DNA of 50,087 nt, from the NCBI RefSeq assembly GCF_006152145.1, contig NZ_VDFV01000027.1, positions 1 to 50,087 on the forward strand. The letters run 5' to 3'. Source of the stretch: Rubellimicrobium roseum. Lineage in GTDB: Bacteria; Pseudomonadota; Alphaproteobacteria; Rhodobacterales; Rhodobacteraceae. Below the pieces are notes generated by a model. That model worked only from the letters and a program-made list of their open reading frames with translations, ran no database searches and was not told where the DNA came from. Both the position numbers and the translations under genes were made by a program. Below are positions 18,269 through 29,843 of this stretch, piece by piece (the stretch's first letter is position 1; every line of letters starts with the position of its first letter).

Positions 18269-18727
18269 ATGAAGCTCTCCACGAAGGGGCGTTACGCGGT
18301 GGTGGCGCTGGCGGACATCGCCCTCCAGCCCCCGGGCGCGCTCGTGAACCTGGGCGAGATCGCCAAGCGGCAGGATATTTCGCTGCCCTACCTGGAGCAG
18401 CTCTTCGTCAAGCTCCGCCGCGAAGGGCTGGTCGAATCGGTGCGCGGCCCTGGTGGCGGCTATCGCCTTGGGCGGCCCCCGTCCGAGATCCGCATCGCCG
18501 ACATCCTCAAGGCCGTCGACGAGACGGTGAGCGCGATGCACAAGGGCGCTGCCGCGCAGGGGGGCCGCTCCGGCACCCGGGCCCAGTCGCTCACCAACCG
18601 GCTGTGGGAAGGGCTGTCGGCCCATGTCTACGTCTTCCTCCATCAGACGCGCCTGTCGGACGTGGTGACGAACCAGCTCGCCCCGTGCCCGGCCGTGCCG
18701 TCCCTGTTCGAGCTCGTGGACGAGTGA
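18269..18727 (+). CDS. iscR: Rrf2-family regulator IscR, single-cysteine type
   Basis: A 152-residue Rrf2-family DNA-binding protein with an N-terminal winged helix (MKLSTKGRYAVVALADIAL, then ISLPYLEQLFVKLRREGLVESVRGPGGGYRL). It heads the suf operon and is expected to regulate it in response to Fe-S or iron status. The three cysteines that bind the [2Fe-2S] cluster in E. coli IscR (92, 98, 104) are absent: the segment reads HKGAAAQGGRSGTRA. The only cysteine is Cys140. A single-cysteine IscR is known from Rhodobacter sphaeroides. The ATG at 18269 has a weak ribosome-binding site. Confidence 0.92.
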   Translation: MKLSTKGRYAVVALADIALQPPGALVNLGEIAKRQDISLPYLEQLFVKLRREGLVESVRGPGGGYRLGRPPSEIRIADILKAVDETVSAMHKGAAAQGGRSGTRAQSLTNRLWEGLSAHVYVFLHQTRLSDVVTNQLAPCPAVPSLFELVDE

Positions 18728-19770
18728 GGTCCCGCATCTACCTCGACCACAACGCCACCGCGCCGCTGCGCCCCGAGGCGCGCGCGGCGATGGTCGCGGC
18801 CATGGACTTGGTGGGGAACCCGTCCTCGGTCCATGCCGAGGGCCGCGCCGCCAAGGCGCTGGTGGAGAAGGCCCGCGACCAGATCATCGAGGCGCTGGGC
18901 GCCAGCCAGTCCGATCTCGTCTTCACCTCCGGCGCCACCGAGGCCGCCGCGCTCGCGCTGGCCGGGCGCCGCCTGCACGCCGCCGAGGTCGAGCACGAGG
19001 CCGTCCTGTCCTGGTGCGACCCGACCCTTCCCGTCGATAAGGACGGCCAGGTAACGATCAACGAGTCCGCTGCCTCCGCGCTCCAGCTCGCCAATTCCGA
19101 GACCGGGGTCGTGCAGGACCTGCCCTCCGGCCTCGCCCTGTCCGACATCACGCAGGCGGTCGGTCGCCTGCCTTACGCCCATAACTGGTCGGGCATCGGC
19201 ATGGCCATCCTGTCGGCCCACAAGTTCGGTGGCCCCAAGGGCATCGGCGCCCTGATCGTCCCGCGTGGCCATCATGTCGCGGCCCGTCAGACAGGCGGCG
19301 GGCAGGAGATGGGCCGCCGCGCCGGGACCGAAAACCTTGTTGCCATCGCCGGCATGGCCGCCGCCGCCCAGGCCGCGCTCCGCGACCTCGCCGATGGAGT
19401 GTGGGAGCGGGTCGCCCACCTTAGAAATATTCTAGAATCGACGCTTGAGGCCGAGGACCCCGACACCATATTCGTGGGGCGCCGGTCGCGGCGCCTGCCC
19501 AACACCAGCCTAATCCTGACTCCGGGCTGGAAGGGCGAGACGCAGGTGATGGCGATGGACCTCCAGGGCTTCGCCGTCTCGGCCGGATCGGCCTGCTCCT
19601 CCGGCAAGGTCCGGGCGAGCCGGGTCCTCCGCGCCATGGGATTCGACGAGGGGCTCTCGGGATGCGCGCTGCGCGTCTCGCTCGGGCCCGACACGACGGA
19701 AGAAGAGGTCCTGCGCTTCGCGGACGCCTTCTCCGCCGCACGACGCAAGCAACGCAGCCGGGCCGCCTGA
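18724..19770 (+). CDS. Cysteine desulfurase, short NifS/IscS-like
   Basis: PLP enzyme that removes sulfur from cysteine for Fe-S assembly. The 348-residue product has His91 (EVEHEAVL), Asp141 with Gln144, PLP-Lys167 in [10 protein letters not shown] and catalytic Cys291 in [11 protein letters not shown]. It is shorter than IscS (about 404), mostly from a compact middle region. The GTG start at 18724 overlaps the iscR stop by four bases. It is a second desulfurase in addition to SufS at the end of the same operon. An AT-rich run of rare codons (CTT AGA AAT ATT CTA, 19420-19434) forms an Irr-like palindrome inside the gene. Confidence 0.93.
   Translation: MRSRIYLDHNATAPLRPEARAAMVAAMDLVGNPSSVHAEGRAAKALVEKARDQIIEALGASQSDLVFTSGATEAAALALAGRRLHAAEVEHEAVLSWCDPTLPVDKDGQVTINESAASALQLANSETGVVQDLPSGLALSDITQAVGRLPYAHNWSGIGMAILSAHKFGGPKGIGALIVPRGHHVAARQTGGGQEMGRRAGTENLVAIAGMAAAAQAALRDLADGVWERVAHLRNILESTLEAEDPDTIFVGRRSRRLPNTSLILTPGWKGETQVMAMDLQGFAVSAGSACSSGKVRASRVLRAMGFDEGLSGCALRVSLGPDTTEEEVLRFADAFSAARRKQRSRAA
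19421..19435 (+). promoter_or_regulatory. Irr-box-like palindrome inside the desulfurase gene
   Basis: TTAGAA-ATA-TTCTAG differs from the perfect box upstream of iscR in the spacer and in the last base. It is encoded by codons that are rare in this GC-rich gene, and lies about 360 bases before sufB. It may be a second operator within the suf operon, or chance. Confidence 0.35.
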
Positions 19771-19796
19771 GCGCTCGGGACGAGAGAGGAAGACCG

Positions 19797-21370
<1,574 letters not shown>

Positions 21371-21374
<4 letters not shown>

Positions 21375-21634
21375 GCTGGTTCCGGCCCAAGGCCTACGGC
21401 TACGGCGCCACTCCCTCCCACTGGAAGGGGTGGGTGGCCGTCGCCGCCTTCTTGGCGGTCGAGGCCGCGCTCGCCTGGGCGCTCCTCGGCGGCTCGGAGG
21501 ACCCGGTCCCGGGCCGGCTTCTTGCCTTTCTCGCCGTCAGCGCAGGACTGGTCGCAATCTTCGTGCGGGTTTCGAAGGTCCGGACTGACGGCGACTGGCG
21601 GTGGCGCTGGGGCGGCCGGAACCGTCATGGCTGA
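21371..21634 (+). CDS. Small two-helix membrane protein in the suf operon
   Basis: An 87-residue protein starting at GTG 21371, which overlaps the sufB stop by four bases. It has an aromatic, glycine-rich N-terminus ([20 protein letters not shown]), two hydrophobic helices at about 20-43 and 48-66, and a Trp/Arg-rich basic tail. No known domain is recognised. Its place between sufB and sufC suggests co-expression with Fe-S assembly; a role in it is inference only. Confidence 0.75.
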
Positions 21635-21646
21635 GTGGAGCATCCG

Positions 21647-21994
21647 ATGAATCCCTGGAACAAGTCCTCCTCCGACACCGGCCTGATCCTCACCACGACC
21701 CCCTCGGTCGAGGGCCGGCCGATCGCCGACTACCTCGGCATCGTCGTGGGCGAGGCCATCCTGGGCGCCAACGTGTTTCGCGACCTCTTCGCGCAGGTGA
21801 CGGACATCATCGGCGGCCGGTCCGCAGCCTACGAGAAGTCGCTGGCCGAGGCGCGGGACACCGCCCTGCGCGAGCTGGGGGAACGGGCCGCGGCCCTGGG
21901 CGCCAACGCCGTGGTGGGCGTGGATCTCGACTACGAGGTGATCGGAAACATGCTCATGGTTTCGGCCTCGGGCACAGCCGTGCGCCTCGGATGA
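21647..21994 (+). CDS. YbjQ/UPF0145 family protein
   Basis: A 115-residue member of the YbjQ (UPF0145, 'heavy-metal-binding') family. Seen are [24 protein letters not shown] at the start, the [22 protein letters not shown] helix, and [17 protein letters not shown] near the end. These proteins form pentameric rings; the metal-binding label is weakly supported. ATG 21647 follows GTGGAG. It sits in the suf operon between the two-helix protein and sufC. Confidence 0.9.
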   Translation: MNPWNKSSSDTGLILTTTPSVEGRPIADYLGIVVGEAILGANVFRDLFAQVTDIIGGRSAAYEKSLAEARDTALRELGERAAALGANAVVGVDLDYEVIGNMLMVSASGTAVRLG

Positions 21995-22102
21995 CATTCA
22001 TCTTCCGTTAAGCCCACCGCACGGTGGTGACACGGATCGTTAACTGACAATCGCTAGTTTGGTCCCAAGGTGGACCGGCCCAGGACAGGCCAGGAGAATA
22101 CG

Positions 22103-22854
<752 letters not shown>

Positions 22855-22858
<4 letters not shown>

Positions 22859-24141
22859 CCGCCCGCCCGAACCCCAAGCTCCAGGCCACCGCCTCGCGCC
22901 TCGAAGGGCTGACCCTGCCCGAGAGCGGAGCCTGGCTGCGCCATGCGCGGGAAGGGGCGCTGGCCCGCGTCGAAGCGATGGGCCTGCCGATCCGCCGGGA
23001 CGAGTACTGGCGCTTCACCGACCCCGCGACCCTGACCGCGCCCGAGCCCACGCCCGCCGCGCCGCTGTCGGACGGCGAGGGTGAGCCCTTCGCGGGCGTG
23101 ACCCCCCTGCGCCTCGTCTTCGTGGACGGCCGCTTCGACGCCGCCACCTCGGACGCCCTCGATCTCGACGGCCTGCGGATCGAGCGCTTGGCCGAGGCCG
23201 GCGCGCTCGACCTACACTGGGCCCAGGGGCTCTACGGCGCGCTGGAGACCGACGGCCAGTCGCCCGTCGCCCGCCCGCTCGCCGCGCTCAACACGGCCTT
23301 CGCGACCGACGGCGTGCTGATCCACGCGACGGCCCCGGTCGAGCGTCCGATCCACCTGATCTACCGCCACGAGGGCGAGACCTCCGACGCGATGCTCCAC
23401 CACGTCCTCAAGGTGGACGAGGGCGCGAGCCTCACGCTCCTCGAATCCGGCCCCGCCGCCGCGCGCTTCAACAGCGTGCTGGAGGCCGACCTCGCCAAGG
23501 GCGCGCGCGTCTCTCACGTCCGCACGCAGGGCAGGGACCATCACCGTCGCACGGCCACCCATATCTTCGCCCGAGTGGCCGAGGCCTCGGACTTCCGCTC
23601 CTTCACGCTCACCTTCAACGGCGTGCTGACCCGGAACGAGATCGTGGTCCGCTTCACCGGTGATGACGCCAAGGCCCATGTGGCCGGCGCGGCGGTCGGC
23701 GACGGCGACTTCCATCACGACGATACCGTGTTCGTCACCCACGGAGGCGAGGCCTGCGAAAGCCGGCAGGTCTTCAAGAAGGTCCTGCGCAACGGCGCCA
23801 CCGGCGTCTTCCAGGGCAAGATCCTCGTGAAGCCCGGCGCGCAGAAGACCGACGGCTACCAGCTCTCCCAGGCGCTCCTCCTCGACGAGCGTTCGCAGTT
23901 CCTCGCCAAGCCCGAGCTGGAGATCTACGCCGACGACGTGAAGTGCTCGCACGGATCGACGGCGGGCGCGATCGACGAGACGGCGCTCTTCTACCTCCGC
24001 TCGCGCGGGGTGCCTGCGCCCGAGGCGATGGATCTCCTGACGCTGAGCTTCCTGCGCGAGGCGCTGGAGGAGATCGCCGACGAGCGGCTGGCCGAGGATC
24101 TGTCCGCCCGTCTTGAAGCCTGGCTTGCGCGGCGGCGCTGA
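22855..24141 (+). CDS. sufD: Fe-S assembly protein SufD
   Basis: Partner of SufB in the SufBC2D scaffold. The 428-residue protein has the N-terminal SufD helical segment with RRDEYWRFTDPATL, the beta-helix core (HVLKVDEGASLTLLESG, HHRRTATHIFARV) and the conserved end KPELEIYADDVKCSHGSTAGAIDETALFYLRSRG, with the His of SufD in the CSHGST motif. ATG overlaps the sufC stop (ATGA). The stop overlaps the next gene (TGATG). Confidence 0.98.
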
Positions 24142-24641
24142 TGGGGGTCGCGGCCGACATCGGACGGAGCCTGACGCAGGGTCCGCGCCCCGTGATCCGG
24201 GAGCAACTCTCCCACGGGCCCAACGAGGCGCGGGCCATGGCCTTTCTGATGATGGGCTGCGGGCTGATCTTCGTGGCGCAATGGCCGCGCCTGATGCGGA
24301 CGGCGCAGATCGAGGGTGACGACTTCACGCGCCTCGCGGCCTATGCGCTCCTGGGCTGGCTCATCATCTGGCCGCTCGTGTTCTACGGCATCGCGGGGCT
24401 GACCTATGGCCTGTCCCGCCTTCTTCGGAGCCGGGCTACGCCCTTCGGCACGCGTCTGGCGCTGTTCTGGTCGTGGCTCGCCACCTCGCCGTTGGGACTC
24501 CTGACGGGCATCCTGGCGGGCTTCACGGGCGGCTCGGCCCTGACCAATGTCATCGGGGCCTTGTGGATCGCCGTTTTCGCCGCCTTCTGGTGGCTCTCGC
24601 ATCGGGAGGCGGCGCAGGCGCCGCAGGCACATGGCGTCTAG
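24141..24641 (+). CDS. Yip1-like membrane protein (first of two)
   Basis: A 166-residue integral membrane protein with about four hydrophobic helices (AMAFLMMGCGLIFVAQWP, LAAYALLGWLIIWPLVFYGI, ALFWSWLATSPLGLLTGILAG and NVIGALWIAVFAAFWWL). The pattern fits the Yip1-domain proteins found in pairs in Rhodobacteraceae suf operons. No catalytic motif. It overlaps sufD by one base and the next gene by 11 bases, so all are translated together. Confidence 0.78.
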   Translation: MGVAADIGRSLTQGPRPVIREQLSHGPNEARAMAFLMMGCGLIFVAQWPRLMRTAQIEGDDFTRLAAYALLGWLIIWPLVFYGIAGLTYGLSRLLRSRATPFGTRLALFWSWLATSPLGLLTGILAGFTGGSALTNVIGALWIAVFAAFWWLSHREAAQAPQAHGV

Positions 24642-25221
24642 CGGCACGACCCTCCTCAACATGCTGCGCGACAGCGTCACGACCCCGCGCGAGGCGGCCA
24701 CGCGGCTCCTGGCGATCCGCCCGAGCCTAGGCCTCGTCCTCCAGGGAGCGGCGCTAGTCTCGATCCTCGACGCGCTGCTCCTGGGCGTACTGGCGGGAGG
24801 GTCCTTCGCCATCCCGCTGCCCGAGGGCGACATGATCCTGAACCCGTTCAACCATGCTGCGCTCCTGTTGTGTTCGCTCGTCTTGTCGGCCGGGGCGTTG
24901 CAGGCGGGCGGGCAGGTGCTAGGCGGAACGGGCCGCTTCGATCAGGCGCTTCTCGTGGTGGTCTGGCTCGAGGTGGTGGCCATCGCGGTGCAGCTCGTGC
25001 AGGTCGTTGCCGCGCTGATCCTGCCGCCGCTCGCGCCGCTTCTGGGGCTGGCAGGCCTCGTGGTCCTGCTCTGGTGCGTCCTGAACTTCACGCGCATTCT
25101 TCATGGCTTTCCGGGCTTCGGTCGCACGGTGCTGGCGCTCGTCGTGGGTGCGTTGATCGTCGTCGTCGCGCTGTCAGCCCTTTTCGGAATCTTCGGTGTC
25201 GGAGCCACTCCCGATGTATGA
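24631..25221 (+). CDS. Yip1-family membrane protein (second of two)
   Basis: A 196-residue membrane protein with five hydrophobic helices. It resembles Yip1-domain proteins in its N-terminal MLRDSVTTPREAATRLLAIRP segment and the paired helices that follow. ATG 24631 is 11 bases inside the previous gene in another frame, and its stop overlaps the beginning of sufS. The function is unknown; tight packing between sufD and sufS suggests obligatory co-expression. Confidence 0.78.
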   Translation: MASSGTTLLNMLRDSVTTPREAATRLLAIRPSLGLVLQGAALVSILDALLLGVLAGGSFAIPLPEGDMILNPFNHAALLLCSLVLSAGALQAGGQVLGGTGRFDQALLVVVWLEVVAIAVQLVQVVAALILPPLAPLLGLAGLVVLLWCVLNFTRILHGFPGFGRTVLALVVGALIVVVALSALFGIFGVGATPDV

Positions 25222-26431
25222 TGTCCATCGCATCCGCGCGGACTTCCCCATCCTGTCGCGCCAGATCCACGGCAAGCCGCTGGTCTACCTCGATAACGGG
25301 GCCTCCGCGCAGAAGCCTCAAGTCGTGATCGACGCGGTGACGCGCGGCTACGCCGAGGAATATGCCAACGTGCATCGCGGCCTGCACACGCTGTCGTCGC
25401 TCGCGACCGAGAAGTACGAGGCCGTGCGCGGCAAGGTGCAGCGCTTCCTGAACGCTCCATCCGAAGAGGAGATCGTCTTCACCTCCGGCACGACCGAAGG
25501 GATCAACCTCGTCGCCTATGGCTGGGCGATGCCGCGCATGAAGCCCGGAGACGAAATAGTACTGACGCTCCTCGAGCATCACGCCAACATCGTCCCATGG
25601 CACTTCCTGCGCGAGCGGCAAGGTGTCGTGCTCAAGTGGGTGGAGTGCAGCCCGAACGGTGATCTCGATTCCCAGGCAGTGATCGATGCCATCGGCCCGC
25701 GAACTCGCCTGGTTGCGGTCACCCAGCTTTCGAACGTCACTGGCACCGTGGTCGACGTGAAGGCCATCGTCGAGGGCGCGCGCGAGAAGGGTGTTCCCGT
25801 GCTCGTCGACGGCAGCCAGGGTGCCGTCCACATGCCCGTGAACGTGCAGGACATCGGTTGCGACTTCTACGCCATTACCGGACACAAGCTTTACGGCCCT
25901 TCGGGCTCAGGGGCGATCTTCATCCGACGTGAGCGTTTGGAGGAGATGCGCCCCTTCCTGGGCGGCGGCGACATGATCCGCGAAGTCACGCGCGACGCGG
26001 TCATCTACGCCGACCCGCCGATGCGCTTCGAGGCCGGCACCCCGGGAATCGTCCAGACGATCGGCTTCGGAGCAGCCCTCGACTACCTGTCCGAACTGGG
26101 GATGTCGAACGTCGCCGCGCACGAGCGCTCCTTGCGCGACTACGCGCGAGAGCGGCTTTCAGGTCTCAACTGGCTCCAACTCCAAGGTACGACTGAAAAC
26201 AAAGCTGCGATCTTCTCCTTCACCATGGAGGGCGCGCACGCCCACGATATCTCGACGGTGCTCGACCGGCGGGGGATCGCAGTCCGCGCGGGAACGCACT
26301 GCGCCATGCCGCTCCTTCAGCACTTGGGCGTCGGCGCAACCTGCCGGGCTTCGTTCGGTCTGTATAATAGCAAGGATGAGGTCGACTCCCTGATTTCAGG
26401 CCTGGAACTTTGCCGCGATCTCTTTGCCTGA
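25214..26431 (+). CDS. sufS: Cysteine desulfurase SufS
   Basis: PLP enzyme delivering sulfane sulfur to the Suf scaffold, normally with SufE. The 405-residue length equals that of E. coli SufS. Seen are LDNGASAQKP near the start, the His of LLEHHANIVPW, PLP-Lys in AITGHKLYGPSGSG and the catalytic Cys in RAGTHCAMPLLQ. ATG 25214 gives the family beginning MYDVHRIRADFPILSR; a GTG at 25196 is an alternative. It overlaps the preceding membrane-protein gene by eight bases. Codon use is slightly more AT-rich than in its neighbours. No sufE is present in this operon. Confidence 0.96.
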   Translation: MYDVHRIRADFPILSRQIHGKPLVYLDNGASAQKPQVVIDAVTRGYAEEYANVHRGLHTLSSLATEKYEAVRGKVQRFLNAPSEEEIVFTSGTTEGINLVAYGWAMPRMKPGDEIVLTLLEHHANIVPWHFLRERQGVVLKWVECSPNGDLDSQAVIDAIGPRTRLVAVTQLSNVTGTVVDVKAIVEGAREKGVPVLVDGSQGAVHMPVNVQDIGCDFYAITGHKLYGPSGSGAIFIRRERLEEMRPFLGGGDMIREVTRDAVIYADPPMRFEAGTPGIVQTIGFGAALDYLSELGMSNVAAHERSLRDYARERLSGLNWLQLQGTTENKAAIFSFTMEGAHAHDISTVLDRRGIAVRAGTHCAMPLLQHLGVGATCRASFGLYNSKDEVDSLISGLELCRDLFA

Positions 26432-26474
26432 AAGCGGTTGCGGTCTCCGCGCGCTTGGCCTATGTCGACCCCAG

Positions 26475-26551
26475 GCACCCGTAGCTCAGCTGGATAGAGT
26501 GCTGCCCTCCGAAGGCAGAGGTCACAGGTTCGAATCCTGTCGGGTGCGCCA
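26475..26551 (+). tRNA. tRNA-Arg (CCG)
   Basis: A 77-base cloverleaf. Acceptor stem GCACCCG pairs with CGGGTGC, the anticodon stem CTGCC/GGCAG encloses CTCCGAA giving anticodon CCG, and the T arm is ACAGGTTCGAATCCTGT. Discriminator G and the CCA end are encoded. Confidence 0.97.
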
Positions 26552-26975
26552 TGAAGTAAAGGGTTTCAGAGGCTAACCGGCCGCACAGAAACTCTCGTGG
26601 AGATGCCGCCACAGACGCCAAAATCCTGCGTATGAGTGCTTCCGGCTCGCTGATTCCTCCAACTGGCCCGAAAGCCTACTTCAGGGAGGATCACTTTTCA
26701 GGGGCAGACCAGCCGAGAACGGACGCGCGTCGCCGAGCCAACGGGGACAAGGCGAAAACGCAGCCCCAGCGCTAGGTGCAAGTCCACCTCTGTTAATGAT
26801 AGGGACTTGGCCAGCTTAACGACGCGAGCCGGAGGTCAAGAGATCTGCCCGATGCCCCCGCTGATCTTGACCAGTTGGGTTTCTGGGCTGAACCTGACCA
26901 AGGGGCCGCGCGTTTCAGCCTCATGAAGACAGCCCCTCCTCGGCAGAGGGGGCGACCCGGTCAGGGAGGTGCTGC
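26552..26975. other. 424-base stretch downstream of tRNA-Arg without a gene
   Basis: No family-like reading frame was found. Stop codons are frequent in all frames and base composition looks more even than in the flanking genes. The 3' side of tRNA-Arg is a common integration site, so this may be a decayed remnant, but no integrase fragment or repeat of the tRNA end was recognised. Confidence 0.35.
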
Positions 26976-27374
26976 ATGTTCAACTCCGCTCTGCCCCGAG
27001 ACACACCCGTTCTTCCTCCATTGAACGGTCGGCGCGTGCTGGTCGTGGAAGACGAGTACGTTCTGGCCGACGACCTTCGTGCGGAACTCGAGGCCCGGGG
27101 TGCCAAAGTGATCGGGCCTGTCGCCACGCTCCTTGACGGGCTGAACATCGTGCAGCAGGGGCCGGTCCCCGATTTGGCCATTCTCGACATCAACCTGCAA
27201 GGAGAGATGGTGTATCCGCTGGCAGATGTCCTGCGGGAACTTGGCGTGCCGTTCCTGTTCGCGACTGGTTATGACGCCCAGGCCATTCCGGTGAGATATG
27301 CGGACGTGCCAAGGGCCGAAAAGCCCGTGGAACTGGCGCGGTGGCAGGAGATCGCAACGAAGCGTACGGCCTAG
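26976..27374 (+). CDS. Single-domain response regulator (receiver only)
   Basis: A 132-residue CheY-like receiver without an output domain. Seen are the acidic pair in VLVVEDEYVLADDL, the phospho-acceptor Asp in LAILDINLQGE and the conserved Lys in AEKPVEL. The Thr/Ser switch lies in FATGYD. It resembles receivers that follow HWE-type histidine kinases in alphaproteobacteria, but no kinase is adjacent. A strong GGGAGGTG site precedes the ATG. It converges with the dehydrogenase gene at 27426. Confidence 0.9.
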   Translation: MFNSALPRDTPVLPPLNGRRVLVVEDEYVLADDLRAELEARGAKVIGPVATLLDGLNIVQQGPVPDLAILDINLQGEMVYPLADVLRELGVPFLFATGYDAQAIPVRYADVPRAEKPVELARWQEIATKRTA

Positions 27375-27425
27375 CGATACCAGCACCGCCAACATCCTGA
27401 GCGCCTCCGACGTGTCGCTCGAAGA

Positions 27426-29843
27426 TCAGGTGCGCATCCGTCCTCCGTCATCCCAGAGGGGAGCGAGGTGAATGCGGGCAGGGCGGCGCTCGCCCAAGAT
27501 CTCGACCTCGACGGGAAGGCCGTCGACGATGCGTTCAGGTGGCAGGAAGCCCTGCGCCACTGACTGGCCGGTGTGGTGCGAGAAGCCTCCCGAGGTGCAC
27601 CAGCCCGCGACCTTGCCGTCGAGCCAGATCGGCTCCCAGGCGACCACGTCGGCGTCCGAAGCCTCGACGATGAGGCTGGTGAGGCGCTTCTTCGGACCGG
27701 AGGCCTTCTCGGCCATGGCCGGGGCCTTGCCGATGAAGTCCGTGGGCTTGTTGTAGCGGACGAAGCGGTCGAGACCGGTCTCCAGCGGCGTGTAGGCCGG
27801 CGAGAACTCGCGTCCCCAGCTTCCGAACCACTTGTCCAGGCGGAGCGACATCATCGCGCGCATGCCGAAGGGACGCAGGCCCAGGTCGCGCCCGGCTTCG
27901 GACAGGACGTTCCAGAGGTGCCGCATCGACATGTGGTCGCAGAAGATCTCGTATCCCAGGTCGGCGGTGTAGCTCACGCGCTGGACGAGGCAGTCGGCCA
28001 TGCCGACCGTCATGCGGCGGCAGTCCATGAAGCGGAGCGAGTTCACATCGGCTCGCGTGACGCGTCCGAGCAGTTCCTTGGCCCGCGGACCGGCGATCTG
28101 GAAGCCGGTGCGAATGTCAGACATGTTCTGCACTTGCACGCCGTCCTGAAGGTTCCGCTCGAACCAGCGCATATGCCAGCCCTGGGCGCCGTAGCTCGCG
28201 GTCAGCATGAACTCCTGCTTGGACAGACAGGAGACGGTGAAGTCGCCGATGATCTTGCCGCTTTCGGCCAGCATCGGGTTGAGCGCGAGACGGCCGGGCT
28301 GCGGGATGGTCCCCGCCATGATGCGGTCGAGCCAGTCGCGTGCCTTGGAACCCGTCACGCGGTACTTGCCGAAGTTCGACAGCTCGTTGATGCCCACGGC
28401 GGAACGGACCGCCTCGACCTCCTGCCGGGTCGCCTCCCAGGCATTGGAGCGCTTGAAGGTCGGTGTCTCATAGGCAGGCTCGCCGGGAAGGGCGAAGTAG
28501 TTGACGACCTCCAGGCCGTATTGCTGGCCCCAGACGGCGTTCAGGCCCGAGAAGACGTCGTACATGGGCGAGGTCTTGAAGGGCCGGGCGGCGGGACGCT
28601 CCTCGTTGGGGAAGGAGACGGAGAAGCGCATCCGGTAGTTCTCGATGACCTTGGGCACCGTGTAGCCGGGCGTCGTCCAGTCACCGAAACGGGCCACGTC
28701 GAAGCCGCGGGGGTCGCGCTCCACCTCGCCCTCGATCATCCACTGGGCTAGGGCGAGACCCATGCCGCCGCCCTGGCTGAAGCCGGCCATCACGGCGCAG
28801 GCGCTCCAGAAGTTGCGAAGGCCGGGAACGGGGCCGATCAAGGGGTTGCCGTCCGGAGCGAAGGTGAAGGGGCCATGGATCACCCGCTTCACGCCGGACC
28901 GCCCGAGGACGGGGAAGCGGCGCGTGGCGAAGGCGACCGAATCCTCGATCTTGGAGAAGTCCTCGTTCAGGAGCTCGTGGCCGAACTGCCAGGGGGTGGC
29001 GTCCACCGACCAGGGCTCGCAGGGCTTTTCGTAGAAGCCGATGCAAAGGCCGCGGCCCTCCTGGCGGAGGTAGCTTTCGCCGCCGGGGTCCATCACGTGC
29101 GGGAACTCGCGGCCCTTGTCGAGGAAGGCCATGATCTCGGGGATGTCGTCGGTGACGAGATACTGGTGGGCCATCGGCAGGAGCGGCCCGTAAACCCCTG
29201 CCATCGCGAAGACCTCCCGCGCCCAGAGGCCGGCGGCGTTGACCACGTGCTCGGCGTGGATGGTGCCCTTCTCGGTCACCACGTCCCAGGTGCCGTCCGC
29301 GCGCGGGTTCAGCTCCAGCACGCGGTTGTGGAGCATGATCTCGGCCCCGCCCATCCGCGCGGCCTTGGCATAGGCGTGGGTCGTGCCCGAGGGGTCAAGG
29401 TGACCGTCCAGCGGGTCGTAGAGCGCGCCGATAATGCCGTCGGTGTTGACGAGGCCGTCGGTCATCTCCTCGACCTCCTTCGGTCCGAGGATGGCGGTGT
29501 CGAGGCCCATGTAGCGGTGCTTGGCCCGCTCGGCCTTCATCATGTCGAAGCGTTCCTGGTTGTCCGCCAGGGTAATGCCGCCGACGTGGTGCAGGCCGCA
29601 GGACTGGCCGGTGATCGCCTCCAACTCGCGGTAAAGGCGGATCGTATAGCCTTGAAGCGCCGCCATGTTGGTGTCGCCGTTGAGCGTGTGGAACCCGCCC
29701 GCCGCGTGCCAGGTGGAGCCCGAGGTCAGCTCCGACCTTTCGATCAGCAGGACGTCGGACCAGCCGAGCTTGGTGAGGTGGTAAAGGACGGAGCAGCCGA
29801 CGACGCCTCCGCCGATCACGGCGACTCGGGTGGTGGTCTTCAT
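27426..29843 (-). CDS. Dimethylglycine/sarcosine dehydrogenase-like FAD-GcvT fusion
   Basis: An 805-residue oxidoreductase with an N-terminal DAO-type FAD domain (GGGVVGCS at 11-18), a short FAO_M linker near 380-430, a GcvT-like folate-binding domain (about 430-700) and a GcvT C-terminal barrel. His46 in STWHAAGG lies where dimethylglycine and sarcosine dehydrogenases bind FAD covalently. The likely reaction is oxidative demethylation of an N-methyl amine with transfer of the one-carbon unit to tetrahydrofolate; dimethylglycine, sarcosine or a related compound are possible. An electron-transfer flavoprotein would be needed as acceptor and is not nearby. ATG 29843 follows GGGGAG. It stands alone. 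Confidence 0.88.
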   Translation of the reverse strand: MKTTTRVAVIGGGVVGCSVLYHLTKLGWSDVLLIERSELTSGSTWHAAGGFHTLNGDTNMAALQGYTIRLYRELEAITGQSCGLHHVGGITLADNQERFDMMKAERAKHRYMGLDTAILGPKEVEEMTDGLVNTDGIIGALYDPLDGHLDPSGTTHAYAKAARMGGAEIMLHNRVLELNPRADGTWDVVTEKGTIHAEHVVNAAGLWAREVFAMAGVYGPLLPMAHQYLVTDDIPEIMAFLDKGREFPHVMDPGGESYLRQEGRGLCIGFYEKPCEPWSVDATPWQFGHELLNEDFSKIEDSVAFATRRFPVLGRSGVKRVIHGPFTFAPDGNPLIGPVPGLRNFWSACAVMAGFSQGGGMGLALAQWMIEGEVERDPRGFDVARFGDWTTPGYTVPKVIENYRMRFSVSFPNEERPAARPFKTSPMYDVFSGLNAVWGQQYGLEVVNYFALPGEPAYETPTFKRSNAWEATRQEVEAVRSAVGINELSNFGKYRVTGSKARDWLDRIMAGTIPQPGRLALNPMLAESGKIIGDFTVSCLSKQEFMLTASYGAQGWHMRWFERNLQDGVQVQNMSDIRTGFQIAGPRAKELLGRVTRADVNSLRFMDCRRMTVGMADCLVQRVSYTADLGYEIFCDHMSMRHLWNVLSEAGRDLGLRPFGMRAMMSLRLDKWFGSWGREFSPAYTPLETGLDRFVRYNKPTDFIGKAPAMAEKASGPKKRLTSLIVEASDADVVAWEPIWLDGKVAGWCTSGGFSHHTGQSVAQGFLPPERIVDGLPVEVEILGERRPARIHLAPLWDDGGRMRT

